NCBI RefSeq assembly: GCF_038396765.1 | Contig: NZ_CP150096.1 | Span: 2,587,001 to 2,651,000, forward strand | Length of the DNA stretch: 64,000 nucleotides | Direction of reading: 5' to 3' | Origin: Chitinophaga caseinilytica | GTDB lineage: Bacteria > Bacteroidota > Bacteroidia > Chitinophagales > Chitinophagaceae | Shown: positions 36,709 through 45,923 of the stretch, in pieces | How the letters are laid out: each line of letters begins with the position of its first letter | How positions within the stretch are numbered: position 1 is the first letter of the stretch | Position numbers and translations under genes: made by a program | Notes under the pieces: model-generated | What the model saw: the letters and a program-made list of their open reading frames with translations, nothing else | The model's database searches: none | Told to the model about the DNA's origin: nothing

Positions 36709-38106
36709 TCAGTACTCTCCGTTCAGCGCGAAGTTCGGTTTGCGGTTGATCCACTTGCCACGCGTAAAGTCGGGGATGTATTGAACGCTCCCTCCCTCCA
36801 ACACGCTCTGCTCGCTCAGCGGGGTGATCGCATACCAGGTAGCCAGGTCGTACACGTCCATCTGGTAATCCGTTCCGCGCTTGATCGATTCGATGAAGGA
36901 ATTGATGACGAACCAGTCCATACCGCCATGTCCCGCGCCGGAAGCGTCGTTACCATAGCGCTTCCACAGCGGGTGGTCGTATTTGCCCATGTAGCTCTCC
37001 GGATCTTTCTCGCTGCCGGCCTTTTCCCAGCTGTGCGGCTTGCTCGTTCCTTCGATGTGGATGCTGTCGAAATCGTCCATCCACAGCCCGTTCGTTCCCT
37101 GTACGCGGAAGTTCAGCGAATAGGGGCGGGGGAGGTTCGTGTCGTGGGACAGCAGGATGGTTTCGCCGTTATTGGTCTTGATGAGCGTGCTCACGATATC
37201 GCCCAGCTTGAATTCCACTTTGGCGTTCGGGTGATTGGGCCCGCCCTGCGGATGGTCTACGATATATTTGTGGAGCCCGCGCGATTTGGTGGCTACGCTC
37301 GTGAGCGACAGCAGCCTGTTGCCGCGGTTGGTGTTGATCATGTTGTTCACCGGCCCCAGCCCGTGCGTGGGGTACAGATCGCCGTTGCGGTGCACGCTGT
37401 GGTTGGTGCGCCATTTCGCTTCCGAAAGGCCCTTCTCCCCGAATTCCACGCCGCCGCCGTAATACTGCTTGCCGTCGTTGAACTTCACGGCGCGGAGATC
37501 GTGCTGGTAGCCACCCTGGAGGTGCACCAGTTCACCGAAAAGGCCCTGGCGTACCATGTTCAGCACGGCCAGCACATCGCGGCGGTAATTCACGTTTTCC
37601 ATGCCGAACACCGGGATGCCGGTAGATTCGGAAGTGTTCACCAGCTCCCAGCACTCCTGGATATCCGCCGCACCGCAAACTTCCACGGCCGGCGTAACGC
37701 CCGCGCGCATGGCGGCTACGGCCTGGATGGTATGCCATTCCCAGGGCGTGGCGATGATCACGGCGTCGATGTCGCCGCGCTTGAGGAGGTTTTTATAGTC
37801 GTGCGGCCCATTCGTGTATTCCGCTACCTTGCGCTTGGCGCCGTACGCGGCCTGGATTTCCTTGCGGACCAGCGGCATGGCGAAATCGTTGTCCGGGTCG
37901 GCAACGGCAACCACGTCTACGTCACTGCGCTTGAGGCACAGCTTCAGGTGCTCGATCCCGCGGGCGCCCACGCCGATCACGCCCAGTCTTACTTTTTCTT
38001 TCTTGATCCCGGCGAAAATGCGTGCCGGCGTATTCATCAAACCCAGGCCCACTCCTGCGGCCACGGTGTTGCGGAGAAATTTTCTGCGATGCAATGGCTT
38101 GTTCAT
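36709..38106 (-). CDS. Gfo/Idh/MocA-family oxidoreductase with Tat signal
   Basis: From ATG 38106 (MNKPLHRRKFLRNT) the protein is 465 residues. The RRKFLRN sequence is a twin-arginine signal, which argues for this start rather than the longer frame. The Rossmann motif GVIGVGARGIEH and the AVEVCGAADI and EKP-like (here EVCG) region follow. Periplasmic Gfo/Idh/MocA proteins in Bacteroidota include NAD-dependent glycosidases such as GH109 alpha-N-acetylgalactosaminidases. The size, Tat signal and KDxHxxRNGDLYPTHGLGPV-like stretch (VHRNGDLYPTHGLGP here) fit GH109 well, so that activity is a reasonable inference. It is adjacent to a fucosidase gene. Confidence 0.85.
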   Translation of the reverse strand: MNKPLHRRKFLRNTVAAGVGLGLMNTPARIFAGIKKEKVRLGVIGVGARGIEHLKLCLKRSDVDVVAVADPDNDFAMPLVRKEIQAAYGAKRKVAEYTNGPHDYKNLLKRGDIDAVIIATPWEWHTIQAVAAMRAGVTPAVEVCGAADIQECWELVNTSESTGIPVFGMENVNYRRDVLAVLNMVRQGLFGELVHLQGGYQHDLRAVKFNDGKQYYGGGVEFGEKGLSEAKWRTNHSVHRNGDLYPTHGLGPVNNMINTNRGNRLLSLTSVATKSRGLHKYIVDHPQGGPNHPNAKVEFKLGDIVSTLIKTNNGETILLSHDTNLPRPYSLNFRVQGTNGLWMDDFDSIHIEGTSKPHSWEKAGSEKDPESYMGKYDHPLWKRYGNDASGAGHGGMDWFVINSFIESIKRGTDYQMDVYDLATWYAITPLSEQSVLEGGSVQYIPDFTRGKWINRKPNFALNGEY

Positions 38107-38330
38107 ATCAGCTCGATTGTAATAAATAAAGAGTAACGGGATACAATGTAGCGTTTTCAGGCAAAACACTTTCCACCGGATAGGAAAATTGTGACATTCG
38201 TGTGATGGACGGCAAATCCGGAAGGCTGTTCCCATAGTATTTTCTCATTCTTTTTCATGATATTGACAATGTTCGCGAAATGCGCGCCGGATACTTATTT
38301 TGAGGGATATCACGTCTACAAACCCGAATT

Positions 38331-40358
38331 ATGAAAAAAACGATACTTCTCGCACTCCTGCTGGCCGGGAGCAAAGCGTGGGCGCAGCCGGAAATCAAAC
38401 CGGTGGGGGCTTTGCCTTCGGCTGCACAGGTGAAATGGCAGCAGCTCGAATATTACATGTTCATCCATTTCGGCCCGAACACCTTTACTGACAAGGAATG
38501 GGGGCATGGGGACGAAGACCCCAAAGTCTTCAATCCCACCGAGCTGGACGCGCGCCAGTGGGCCCGCACGGCGAAACTGGCGGGAATGAAAGGCATCATC
38601 ATCACAGCCAAGCACCACGACGGGTTCTGCCTCTGGCCCAGCGAATTCAGCAAGCACACCGTGCGCGAAAGCGCCTGGAAAAACGGGAAGGGCGACGTGC
38701 TGGCGGAACTTTCCGCCGCCTGCCGCGAATACGGCCTGCTCTTCGGAGTGTACCTTTCGCCGTGGGACCGCAACCATCCGGCCTACGGGACCCCGGAATA
38801 TAACCAGGTGTTCGCCAACCAGCTGAAGGAAGTACATACTAAATATGGAGACGTGTTCGAACAGTGGTTCGACGGCGCCAACGGCGAAGGCCCCAACGGC
38901 AAAAAACAGGTGTACGACTGGAACCTGTTCGAATCCACCGTTACCAACATCCACCCCAACGTGATCTTCTTCAGCGACGCCGGCCCCGGCTGCCGCTGGA
39001 TCGGGAACGAAAGCGGATATGCCGGCGTTACCAACTGGAGCACGCTCAACCGCGCCGATTTCAAACCCGGCATGGGCGGCATCACCGAAACGCTGAATAA
39101 AGGGCAGGAAGACGGCACGCACTGGGTACCCGGTGAAGCCGACGTGTCTATCCGCCCGGGATGGTTCTATAGCGCCGCTACCGATGGCCAGGTGAAAACG
39201 CTGCCCCATCTGCTCGACATTTACTATGGTTCCGTTGGCCGCAATGCCAACCTGCTGCTCAATATCCCGGTAGACCGCCGCGGGCGCATCCATGCCAATG
39301 ACTCTACCCGCCTGATGGAGCTGCGCCGCGCGCTGGACGCCGATTTCAGGGAGAACCTGGCCCGCAAGGCCCGCATCGCCGCCACCAACACCCGCCAGGG
39401 CAATACCATGATCAGCGCGGTTTACCTGGCAGACGGGAACTACAATACCTATTGGGCCGCAGCCGATGGCAAAACCACCGGGGATATTACCCTCAGCTAC
39501 GCCAACCCGGTGACGTTCAACCGCGTTTCCGTGCAGGAATTCATCCCCCTGGGCCAACGCGTACGGGCGTTTTCCGTGAGCGTGCTGCAAGGGAAGGAAT
39601 GGAAAGAGATCGCGCGGGAAACGACCATCGGCTACAAGCGCATCCTGCGCCTGCCGCTGACTACCGCCAAATCCATCCGCATTTCCATCCTCGACGCCAA
39701 GGCGAGCCCGGTGATCAGCGAAGTTGCGCTGTTCCGCGCGCCCGAACTGATCGCCGATCCGGAAGTGAGCCGCGATAGAAGCGGGATGGTGAGCATCAAA
39801 ACGCAATCCCCCGACCCCGTGATCCATTACACGCTCGATGGTTCCGTACCCACAACGGCATCGCCTAAATACGAACAGCCGTTTTCCATGCCGGGAGCCG
39901 GCACCGTGTCTGCCAAAGCGTTCGTGAACAATGGGAAGGAAGGAAGCACGGTGATCGACGCCGTTTTCGGGATCGCGCCCGCCGGATTTAAAGCCGTAAC
40001 GCCCGGCGCCGATGCGGCGATCGACGCTTCCCGCCGTGCCTGGACCACCAAGGAGAACGCCTATCCGGCAGAACTGGTGATAGACCTGGGCAGGGAGCAG
40101 GAGGTGAAAGCCTTCTCCTACACGCCGAATACCCATGGCGGCATCGTGTACAAATATGCGCTGTATGTCAGCAAAGACGGAAAGGAGTGGGGGAAACCCG
40201 CGGTGGAAGGTACATTTGCCAATGTTTTGAATAATCCGATCCCTCAATACATAAAACTTTCATCTCCAGTCACTTGCAAGTATATTAAGTTCGTTGCCCT
40301 GGAGCCGGCAGACCCGAAGGATACGCGTGTGTCCGTGTCGGAACTGGAAGTCTATTAA
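38331..40358 (+). CDS. alpha-L-fucosidase, GH29, secreted
   Basis: GH29 enzymes hydrolyse alpha-fucosides with retention. The 675-residue protein has a signal peptide (about 1-18), the N-terminal WQQLEYYMFIHFGPNTF, TAKHHDGFCLWPS, and the nucleophile region EQWFDGANGEG. NLLLNIPVDRRG closes the barrel. C-terminal to it are two F5/8-type regions and a chitobiase-type domain (IHYTLDGSVPT). The gene is divergent from the Gfo/Idh/MocA gene and ends with a terminator. It likely removes fucose from glycoprotein glycans in the periplasm. Confidence 0.95.
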   Translation: MKKTILLALLLAGSKAWAQPEIKPVGALPSAAQVKWQQLEYYMFIHFGPNTFTDKEWGHGDEDPKVFNPTELDARQWARTAKLAGMKGIIITAKHHDGFCLWPSEFSKHTVRESAWKNGKGDVLAELSAACREYGLLFGVYLSPWDRNHPAYGTPEYNQVFANQLKEVHTKYGDVFEQWFDGANGEGPNGKKQVYDWNLFESTVTNIHPNVIFFSDAGPGCRWIGNESGYAGVTNWSTLNRADFKPGMGGITETLNKGQEDGTHWVPGEADVSIRPGWFYSAATDGQVKTLPHLLDIYYGSVGRNANLLLNIPVDRRGRIHANDSTRLMELRRALDADFRENLARKARIAATNTRQGNTMISAVYLADGNYNTYWAAADGKTTGDITLSYANPVTFNRVSVQEFIPLGQRVRAFSVSVLQGKEWKEIARETTIGYKRILRLPLTTAKSIRISILDAKASPVISEVALFRAPELIADPEVSRDRSGMVSIKTQSPDPVIHYTLDGSVPTTASPKYEQPFSMPGAGTVSAKAFVNNGKEGSTVIDAVFGIAPAGFKAVTPGADAAIDASRRAWTTKENAYPAELVIDLGREQEVKAFSYTPNTHGGIVYKYALYVSKDGKEWGKPAVEGTFANVLNNPIPQYIKLSSPVTCKYIKFVALEPADPKDTRVSVSELEVY

Positions 40359-40384
40359 TCCGGCCGGGCCGGACGATCGGAATG

Positions 40385-40419
40385 GAAGGGAAACTCAGGC
40401 TGGGCCTGGGTTTCCCTTC
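40385..40419 (+). terminator. terminator after the fucosidase gene
   Basis: GAAGGGAAAC pairs with GTTTCCCTTC, with an inner CAG/CTG pairing, followed by TTTCG. Confidence 0.75.
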
Positions 40420-40444
40420 TTTCGTCAATGTCAAAAAAAATCGG

Positions 40445-40472
40445 TTGCATATGTAAATATGTTATAACTTTG
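40445..40472 (+). promoter_or_regulatory. promoter of the arginine operon
   Basis: TTG at 40445 and TAACTTTG at 40465-40472 are spaced by 17 bases and match the Bacteroidota -33/-7 pattern. Transcription would begin near 40478. Confidence 0.6.
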
Positions 40473-40755
40473 CAGATACTTTAAAACTAAAGACACTTTT
40501 TTATCACAATTTAACGTCGAACTGAAGTTGGAATATACCGCGACCCATACCAACGTACTCGCTTTTCACCCGTCTCTCGAAGAGGGTGTTTATGCTATTG
40601 GGTTTCCTGTCTTTAGATATCTTTCCCGACGACCTCGTATTTGATAGCGGCCACACCCCGGTCGTATAACCCATCCATGGCACCTGTCATGGGCCCATCC
40701 CGGCAATGGGAACCTCCAATCAATTTATTGCATCACAATTTTCAATTGTAAAAAG
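40473..40755 (+). other. long 5' leader of the arginine operon
   Basis: About 280 bases separate the promoter from the first gene. Small inverted repeats are visible (CACCC/GGGTG at 40567-40588; CCCAT/ATGGG near 40693-40710). No known riboswitch or convincing leader peptide was recognised. A regulatory role is likely from the length alone. Confidence 0.4.
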
Positions 40756-41541
40756 TTGGAAAACAAAGATATCATCGTTCGGGCAGCTACTGCCGACGAT
40801 AAGCATTATGCTAATACCATCACCGACGAGATGGAGGCTTCTGCTAAAGCGCGTGGGACCGGCATTGCCAAGCGTTCCCCGGAATACGTGCAGCTGAAAA
40901 TGGACGAAGGAAAGGCCGTTATCGCGCTCACCGCATCGGGTGAATGGGTCGGGTTTTGCTACATCGAGGCCTGGGGGCACGAGAAGTTCGTCGCCAATTC
41001 CGGCCTGATCGTAAACCCCGCATTCCGCGGTCATGGCGTGGCCAAAGCCATCAAGGAAAAGATCTTCGAACTGTCGAGAAAGAAATACCCCGACGCCAAG
41101 ATCTTCGGGCTCACCACCGGCCTCGCCGTAATGAAGATCAACTCCGACCTGGGCTACGAGCCCGTTACCTATTCCGAGCTCACCGACGACGAGGAGTTCT
41201 GGAAAGGCTGCCGCAGCTGCGTGAACTACGAAGTGCTCATGTCCAAAAACCGGAAAAACTGCCTGTGCACCGCCATGCTGTACGACCCGGTAGAGAAAGC
41301 GAAGGAGATCGAAGAGCGGGCCGCCAAACTGCTGGCCGCCCAACAGGCCCAGCCTGCCGTCAAAGCAGCGGCCGTAGCCGTGGAGCCGCCATCCCGGAAA
41401 CGGAAATTTAAAGGAAACTTTTCCCTGTTCGAGCGGTGGATGCGGTATAAAAAATACATCTTGCTGAAGGCAGCCCGGAAATCGGGCAGCGGAGGCGCCG
41501 GAGCTTCCCGGAAAAGGTTCTTCCTTTTCAGCTGGCTCTGA
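40756..41541 (+). CDS. GNAT acetyltransferase at the head of the arginine operon
   Basis: The 261-residue protein starts with TTG; no in-frame ATG gives a full GNAT domain. The acetyl-CoA loop is FRGHGVAKAIKEKIFE (about residues 95-110). The C-terminal 60 residues (Lys/Arg/Ala-rich, after KNCLCTAM) are not part of the usual fold. In Bacteroidota, a GNAT of this sort at the front of the arginine cluster probably makes the N-acylglutamate that starts the pathway, in place of ArgA or ArgJ. That role is inferred from position. The next gene, argG, begins 49 bases after the stop. Confidence 0.82.
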   Translation: MENKDIIVRAATADDKHYANTITDEMEASAKARGTGIAKRSPEYVQLKMDEGKAVIALTASGEWVGFCYIEAWGHEKFVANSGLIVNPAFRGHGVAKAIKEKIFELSRKKYPDAKIFGLTTGLAVMKINSDLGYEPVTYSELTDDEEFWKGCRSCVNYEVLMSKNRKNCLCTAMLYDPVEKAKEIEERAAKLLAAQQAQPAVKAAAVAVEPPSRKRKFKGNFSLFERWMRYKKYILLKAARKSGSGGAGASRKRFFLFSWL

Positions 41542-41590
41542 TCCAATTAGAAACTATTTACGAATTACCAAATACAAGCAAAAAATTACC

Positions 41591-42787
41591 ATGAGAAAAG
41601 TTGTACTGGGTTTCAGCGGAGGATTGGATACATCGTACTGCGTGAAATACCTGACCGAAGAAAAGGGTTATGAAGTACATTCCGTGATCGTGAATACGGG
41701 CGGTTTTACTGCGGAAGAACTGCAGGAGATCGAGAAACGCGCCTACAGTCTGGGTGTGAAAAGTCACAAGGCCGTAGATGCGGTTCGCTCTTATTACGAT
41801 AAAGTGATCCGCTACCTCGTATTTGGTAACGTTCTCAAAAACAACACCTACCCCCTCAGCGTGAGCGCAGAGCGGATGAGCCAGGCCCTCGCCATCGCCG
41901 AATACGTGAAGGAAGTAGGCGCAGACGCCGTGGCACATGGTTCCACCGGCGCGGGCAACGACCAGGTACGGTTCGATATGATCTTCCACATCATGATCCC
42001 CGGTGTGGAAATCATCACCCCCATCCGCGACCTGAAACTCTCCCGCGAAGAAGAAATTTCCTATCTCCAGTCCAAAGGCGTGGAAATGAACTTCACCAAA
42101 GCGATGTACTCCATCAACAAAGGTATCTGGGGTACATCCGTGGGCGGTAAGGAAACGCTGACCTCCAACGGCATGCTGCCGGAAGAAGCCTGGCCCACAC
42201 AACTCACTAAAAACGATCCCGAGCAGGTACAACTGACTTTCGAGAAAGGCGAACTGACCGGTGTTAACGATAAAAAATTCGATCACCCGACAGCCGCGAT
42301 CGTATACCTGCAAAGCCTGGCCGGCGGTTTCGCCATCGGCCGCGACATTCACGTGGGCGATACCATCATCGGCATCAAAGGCCGCGTAGGCTTCGAAGCC
42401 GCCGCGCCCATGGTGATCCTCAAAGCGCACCACGCCCTGGAAAAGCACGTGCTCTCGAAATGGCAGCTCACCTGGAAAGACCAGCTGGCTACTTTCTACG
42501 GCAACTGGATGCACGAAGGCCAGATCCTCGACCCCGTTATGCGCGACATCGAAGCGTACCTCCAGCACAGCCAGGAAAACGTGACCGGTAAAGTGTTCGT
42601 AACATTGATGCCGTACCGTTTCCAGGTAACGGGCATCGAATCGCCGTACGATCTCATGAGCAGCAAATTCGGCAAGTATGGTGAAATGAACAGCGGATGG
42701 AGCGGCGAAGACGTGAGAGGCTTCAGCAAGATTTTCGGTAACCAGACCATGATCTGGAACCAGGTTAACGAATCCAACAAAAAATAA
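41591..42787 (+). CDS. argG: argininosuccinate synthase
   Basis: ArgG joins citrulline and aspartate with ATP. The 398-residue protein has the PP-loop LGFSGGLDTSYCVKYL at the N-terminus, the HGSTGAGNDQVRFD substrate-binding region and NKGIWGTSVGGKE. Length is normal. It is the second gene of the operon; argC follows 5 bases later. Cytoplasmic. Having argG before argC means the last two steps are encoded at both ends of the same transcript. Confidence 0.96.
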   Translation: MRKVVLGFSGGLDTSYCVKYLTEEKGYEVHSVIVNTGGFTAEELQEIEKRAYSLGVKSHKAVDAVRSYYDKVIRYLVFGNVLKNNTYPLSVSAERMSQALAIAEYVKEVGADAVAHGSTGAGNDQVRFDMIFHIMIPGVEIITPIRDLKLSREEEISYLQSKGVEMNFTKAMYSINKGIWGTSVGGKETLTSNGMLPEEAWPTQLTKNDPEQVQLTFEKGELTGVNDKKFDHPTAAIVYLQSLAGGFAIGRDIHVGDTIIGIKGRVGFEAAAPMVILKAHHALEKHVLSKWQLTWKDQLATFYGNWMHEGQILDPVMRDIEAYLQHSQENVTGKVFVTLMPYRFQVTGIESPYDLMSSKFGKYGEMNSGWSGEDVRGFSKIFGNQTMIWNQVNESNKK

Positions 42788-42792
42788 AAGGC

Positions 42793-43767
42793 ATGAAAAC
42801 GAGAAAGGCAGGCATTATCGGCGGGGCGGGATACACTGGCGGCGAAGCCATCCGGCTGCTGCTCAACCACCCCGATGTGGAACTGGCATTCGTTCATTCC
42901 CGCTCCAACGCGGGCAATCCGCTCCATGCCGTTCACGGCGACCTCCTCGGCGAAACAGACCTGCTGTTTACCGGAGAGATCGATAACTCCGTGGACGTGA
43001 TCTTCCTTTGCCTCGGCCACGGAGAATCCAAAAAATTCCTCGAAGCCAACGATATCGCCGCATCCGTGAAGGTGGTAGACCTCAGCCAGGATTTCAGGCT
43101 GGGAGAATCCGTAAAAGGCCGCGAATTCGTGTACGGCCTGCCCGAAGCGAACCGCGACGCCATCCGTTCCGCCTCCAACATCGCCAATCCCGGTTGCTTC
43201 GCCACGGCCATCCAGCTCGGATTGCTGCCCCTGGCGAAAGCAGGGCTCCTCACCGAAGTGCACACCACCGGCATCACCGGCTCCACCGGCGCCGGCCAGA
43301 GCCTCCAGGCCACGTCGCACTTCACCTGGAGGGCCAACAACATCTCTACGTATAAAGTATTGCAGCACCAGCACCTGAAGGAAATCCGACGAACCCTGCA
43401 GGCCATACAGCCTGCTTTCGGCGGAGGTGTCCACTTCGTGCCCGTTCGCGGGGATTTCCCGCGCGGCATCTGGATCACTTCCTACCTGGACTGCAACCTT
43501 TCGCTCGACGAAGCCTACGCCCTGTATGAAGCGTATTACGAAGGCCACCCCTTCACCCACGTCAGCCGCAAACAAATCGACCTCAAGCAGGTTGTCAACA
43601 CCAATAAAGTGCTCGTACAGCTGGAAAAACAAGACGGCAAACTCGTCATCCATTCCATCGAAGACAACCTGGTGAAAGGCGCCTCAGGGCAAGCGGTCCA
43701 GAATATGAACCTGATGCTCGGCCTCGAAGAAACGGCCGGCCTCAAACTGAAATCCATCGTATTCTAA
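42793..43767 (+). CDS. argC: N-acyl-gamma-glutamyl-phosphate reductase
   Basis: ArgC reduces the acylglutamyl phosphate to the semialdehyde with NADPH. The 324-residue protein has the Rossmann start AGIIGGAGYTGGEAIRLL and the active-site Cys in ANPGCFATAIQLGLLPL. The substrate acyl group may be acetyl or succinyl (see argF'). It begins 5 bases after argG and argD follows after 66 bases. Confidence 0.95.
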   Translation: MKTRKAGIIGGAGYTGGEAIRLLLNHPDVELAFVHSRSNAGNPLHAVHGDLLGETDLLFTGEIDNSVDVIFLCLGHGESKKFLEANDIAASVKVVDLSQDFRLGESVKGREFVYGLPEANRDAIRSASNIANPGCFATAIQLGLLPLAKAGLLTEVHTTGITGSTGAGQSLQATSHFTWRANNISTYKVLQHQHLKEIRRTLQAIQPAFGGGVHFVPVRGDFPRGIWITSYLDCNLSLDEAYALYEAYYEGHPFTHVSRKQIDLKQVVNTNKVLVQLEKQDGKLVIHSIEDNLVKGASGQAVQNMNLMLGLEETAGLKLKSIVF

Positions 43768-43833
43768 ACACCTTAGCTGCAAATTGGGGCCACCAGGCTC
43801 CATTTGTCAACTGAAAAGTCAAACGATTACAAA

Positions 43834-44970
43834 ATGAAGTTATTCGACGTATATCCGGTTAACGATATCACCATCACCAAAGCGGAAGGCTCGCATGTCT
43901 GGGATGACCAGGGCAACCAATACCTCGACCTCTACGGCGGCCACGCGGTGATCTCCATCGGTCACACCCACCCGCATTACGTGCAGCGGCTGACCGACCA
44001 GCTGAACAAAGTAGGTTTCTATTCCAACTCCATCCACATCCCCCTGCAACAGCAGCTGGCGGAAAAGCTGGGCAAGGTGTCGGGGAAAGAAGACTACCAG
44101 CTGTTCCTCGTGAATTCCGGTGCGGAAGCGAATGAGAACGCGCTGAAACTCGCGTCTTTCTACAACGGTAAAAAGAAGATCATCGCTTTCAAAAAAGCTT
44201 TCCACGGGCGGACATCGCTCGCCGTGGCGGCTACCGACAATCCGAAGATCGTGGCGCCGGTGAACGAGACCGACAATGTCGTGTTCCTTCCCTGGGAAGA
44301 TCTCGCTGCGCTGGAAGCTGCTTTCGATAAATATGAAGTGTCTTCCGTGATCATCGAAGGCATCCAGGGCGTGGGTGGCATCAACGTGGCGTCGGCAGCT
44401 TTCCTGCAGAAGATCCGCAGCCTGTGCGATCAGCACAACGCCGTGTTCATCGCGGATTCCGTGCAGTGCGGATATGGCCGGAGCGGTAAATTCTTCAGTC
44501 ACGACCATGCCGGCGTGAATGCGGACATCTATACCATGGCCAAAGGCATGGGCAACGGTTTCCCCATCGGCGGCATCATCATCGCCCCCAAATTCCAGCC
44601 GAGCTACGGCATGCTGGGCACCACTTTCGGCGGTAACCACCTGGCATGCGCGGCGGCGCTCGCGGTGCTGGAAGTGATCGAAAAGGACCACCTCATCGCC
44701 AACGCGGAAAATGTGGGCAATTACCTCATGGACGAACTGCGGAAATTCCCCGAAGTGAAGGAAGTGAGGGGCAAGGGCCTGATGATCGGGATCGAACTGC
44801 CGGAAGAACTGGCGCATGTAAGAAAAGAACTGCTCTTCAAATACAGGATCTTCACCGGCGAAGCCAAGCCGAACGTCATCCGCCTGCTGCCTTCGCTGGC
44901 GCTGACGAAAGACCAGGCCGATCAGTTCTTAACCGCATTCAAACAAGCTTTAAAACCGGTACACGCGTAA
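43834..44970 (+). CDS. argD: acylornithine aminotransferase
   Basis: ArgD is a class III PLP aminotransferase that converts N-acyl-glutamate semialdehyde to N-acylornithine. From ATG 43834 it has 378 residues. The TTG at 43804 gives a 10-residue unlikely extension. The PLP lysine sits in TMAKGMGNGFPIGG; the FLVNSGAEANENALKLA and ADSVQCGYGRSG motifs are present. Its stop codon shares one base with the ATG of argF'. Some relatives also act on succinyldiaminopimelate. Confidence 0.94.
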   Translation: MKLFDVYPVNDITITKAEGSHVWDDQGNQYLDLYGGHAVISIGHTHPHYVQRLTDQLNKVGFYSNSIHIPLQQQLAEKLGKVSGKEDYQLFLVNSGAEANENALKLASFYNGKKKIIAFKKAFHGRTSLAVAATDNPKIVAPVNETDNVVFLPWEDLAALEAAFDKYEVSSVIIEGIQGVGGINVASAAFLQKIRSLCDQHNAVFIADSVQCGYGRSGKFFSHDHAGVNADIYTMAKGMGNGFPIGGIIIAPKFQPSYGMLGTTFGGNHLACAAALAVLEVIEKDHLIANAENVGNYLMDELRKFPEVKEVRGKGLMIGIELPEELAHVRKELLFKYRIFTGEAKPNVIRLLPSLALTKDQADQFLTAFKQALKPVHA

Positions 44971-45923
44971 TGAAACAGTTTATTTCCGTGGAGGATGTGC
45001 CTGGCGTGCCACAAATGGTGGATATCGCGCTGGATTACAAGAAAAATCCTTTCAAAGAAAAAGGCCTGGGGGAAAATAAAACCCTCGGCATGATATTTCT
45101 CAATCCCAGCCTCCGCACCCGCCTCAGTACGCAGGTAGCCGCGCGGAACCTGGGCATGGAAGTAGTCGTGTTCAATATCGATAAAGAAGGTTGGGCGCTG
45201 GAAATGAACGACGGCGTTGTCATGAACGGCAATACCACCGAACACGTGAAAGAAGCCGCCGCCGTGATGGGCCAGTATTTCGATATCCTGTCCATCCGCA
45301 CCTTCCCCGGACTGAAGAACAAGGAAGAAGACTATACGGAAAAATATATCAACCAGTTCATCAAATACGCCGGCAAACCGGTGATCAGCCTGGAAAGCGC
45401 CACCCTGCACCCGCTGCAGAGCCTCACAGACGCCATCACCATCCGCGAACAGTGGAACCAGCCGCGCAAGCCGAAAGTGGTGATGACATGGGCGCCCCAC
45501 GTAAAACCGCTCCCGCAGGCCGTTCCCAACTCCTTCGCGCAGTGGATGAACGCCTGGGACGAAGTGGATTTCTCCATCGCACATCCCGAAGGCTACGAGC
45601 TCGACCCGAAATTTTCCGGCAACGCGAAAATTTATCACAACCAACAGGAAGCGATGGAAGGGGCTGATTTCGTGTATGTGAAGAACTGGTCGTCTTACAC
45701 CGACTACGGCAAGATCCTCAACTCCGATCCCGCCTGGATGGTGACCAACGAGACGCTCAAAAATACCAGCAACGCCAAAGTCATGCACTGCCTGCCCGTT
45801 CGCCGCAACGTGGTGATCGCCGACGAAGTGCTCGACGGGCCGCAGTCGATCGTGATCCCCGAAGCGGGCAACCGCACCTGGGCCGCGCAGGCCGTGATCA
45901 GTGAAATCCTAAAAAACCGCTGA
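44970..45923 (+). CDS. argF': N-acetyl/N-succinylornithine carbamoyltransferase
   Basis: This 317-residue transcarbamylase starts with the ATG that overlaps the argD stop. The carbamoyl-phosphate loop is NPSLRTRLST (45-54) and the HCLPVRRNV motif lies near the C-terminus. As in Bacteroides and Xanthomonas, it carbamoylates an acylated ornithine, giving the pathway without free ornithine. Published work found that one residue, Glu92 in the Xanthomonas acetyl enzyme and Pro90 in the Bacteroides fragilis succinyl enzyme, sets specificity. Here the segment reads MNGNTTEHVKEAA, with Thr near 90 and no Glu at the likely position, which favours succinylornithine. That alignment is from memory. Confidence 0.92.
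   Translation: MKQFISVEDVPGVPQMVDIALDYKKNPFKEKGLGENKTLGMIFLNPSLRTRLSTQVAARNLGMEVVVFNIDKEGWALEMNDGVVMNGNTTEHVKEAAAVMGQYFDILSIRTFPGLKNKEEDYTEKYINQFIKYAGKPVISLESATLHPLQSLTDAITIREQWNQPRKPKVVMTWAPHVKPLPQAVPNSFAQWMNAWDEVDFSIAHPEGYELDPKFSGNAKIYHNQQEAMEGADFVYVKNWSSYTDYGKILNSDPAWMVTNETLKNTSNAKVMHCLPVRRNVVIADEVLDGPQSIVIPEAGNRTWAAQAVISEILKNR

Noticed and set aside
40706..40897. ATG-started frame at the front of the arginine operon
   Set aside because: It is out of frame with the GNAT domain, which is only readable from TTG 40756.
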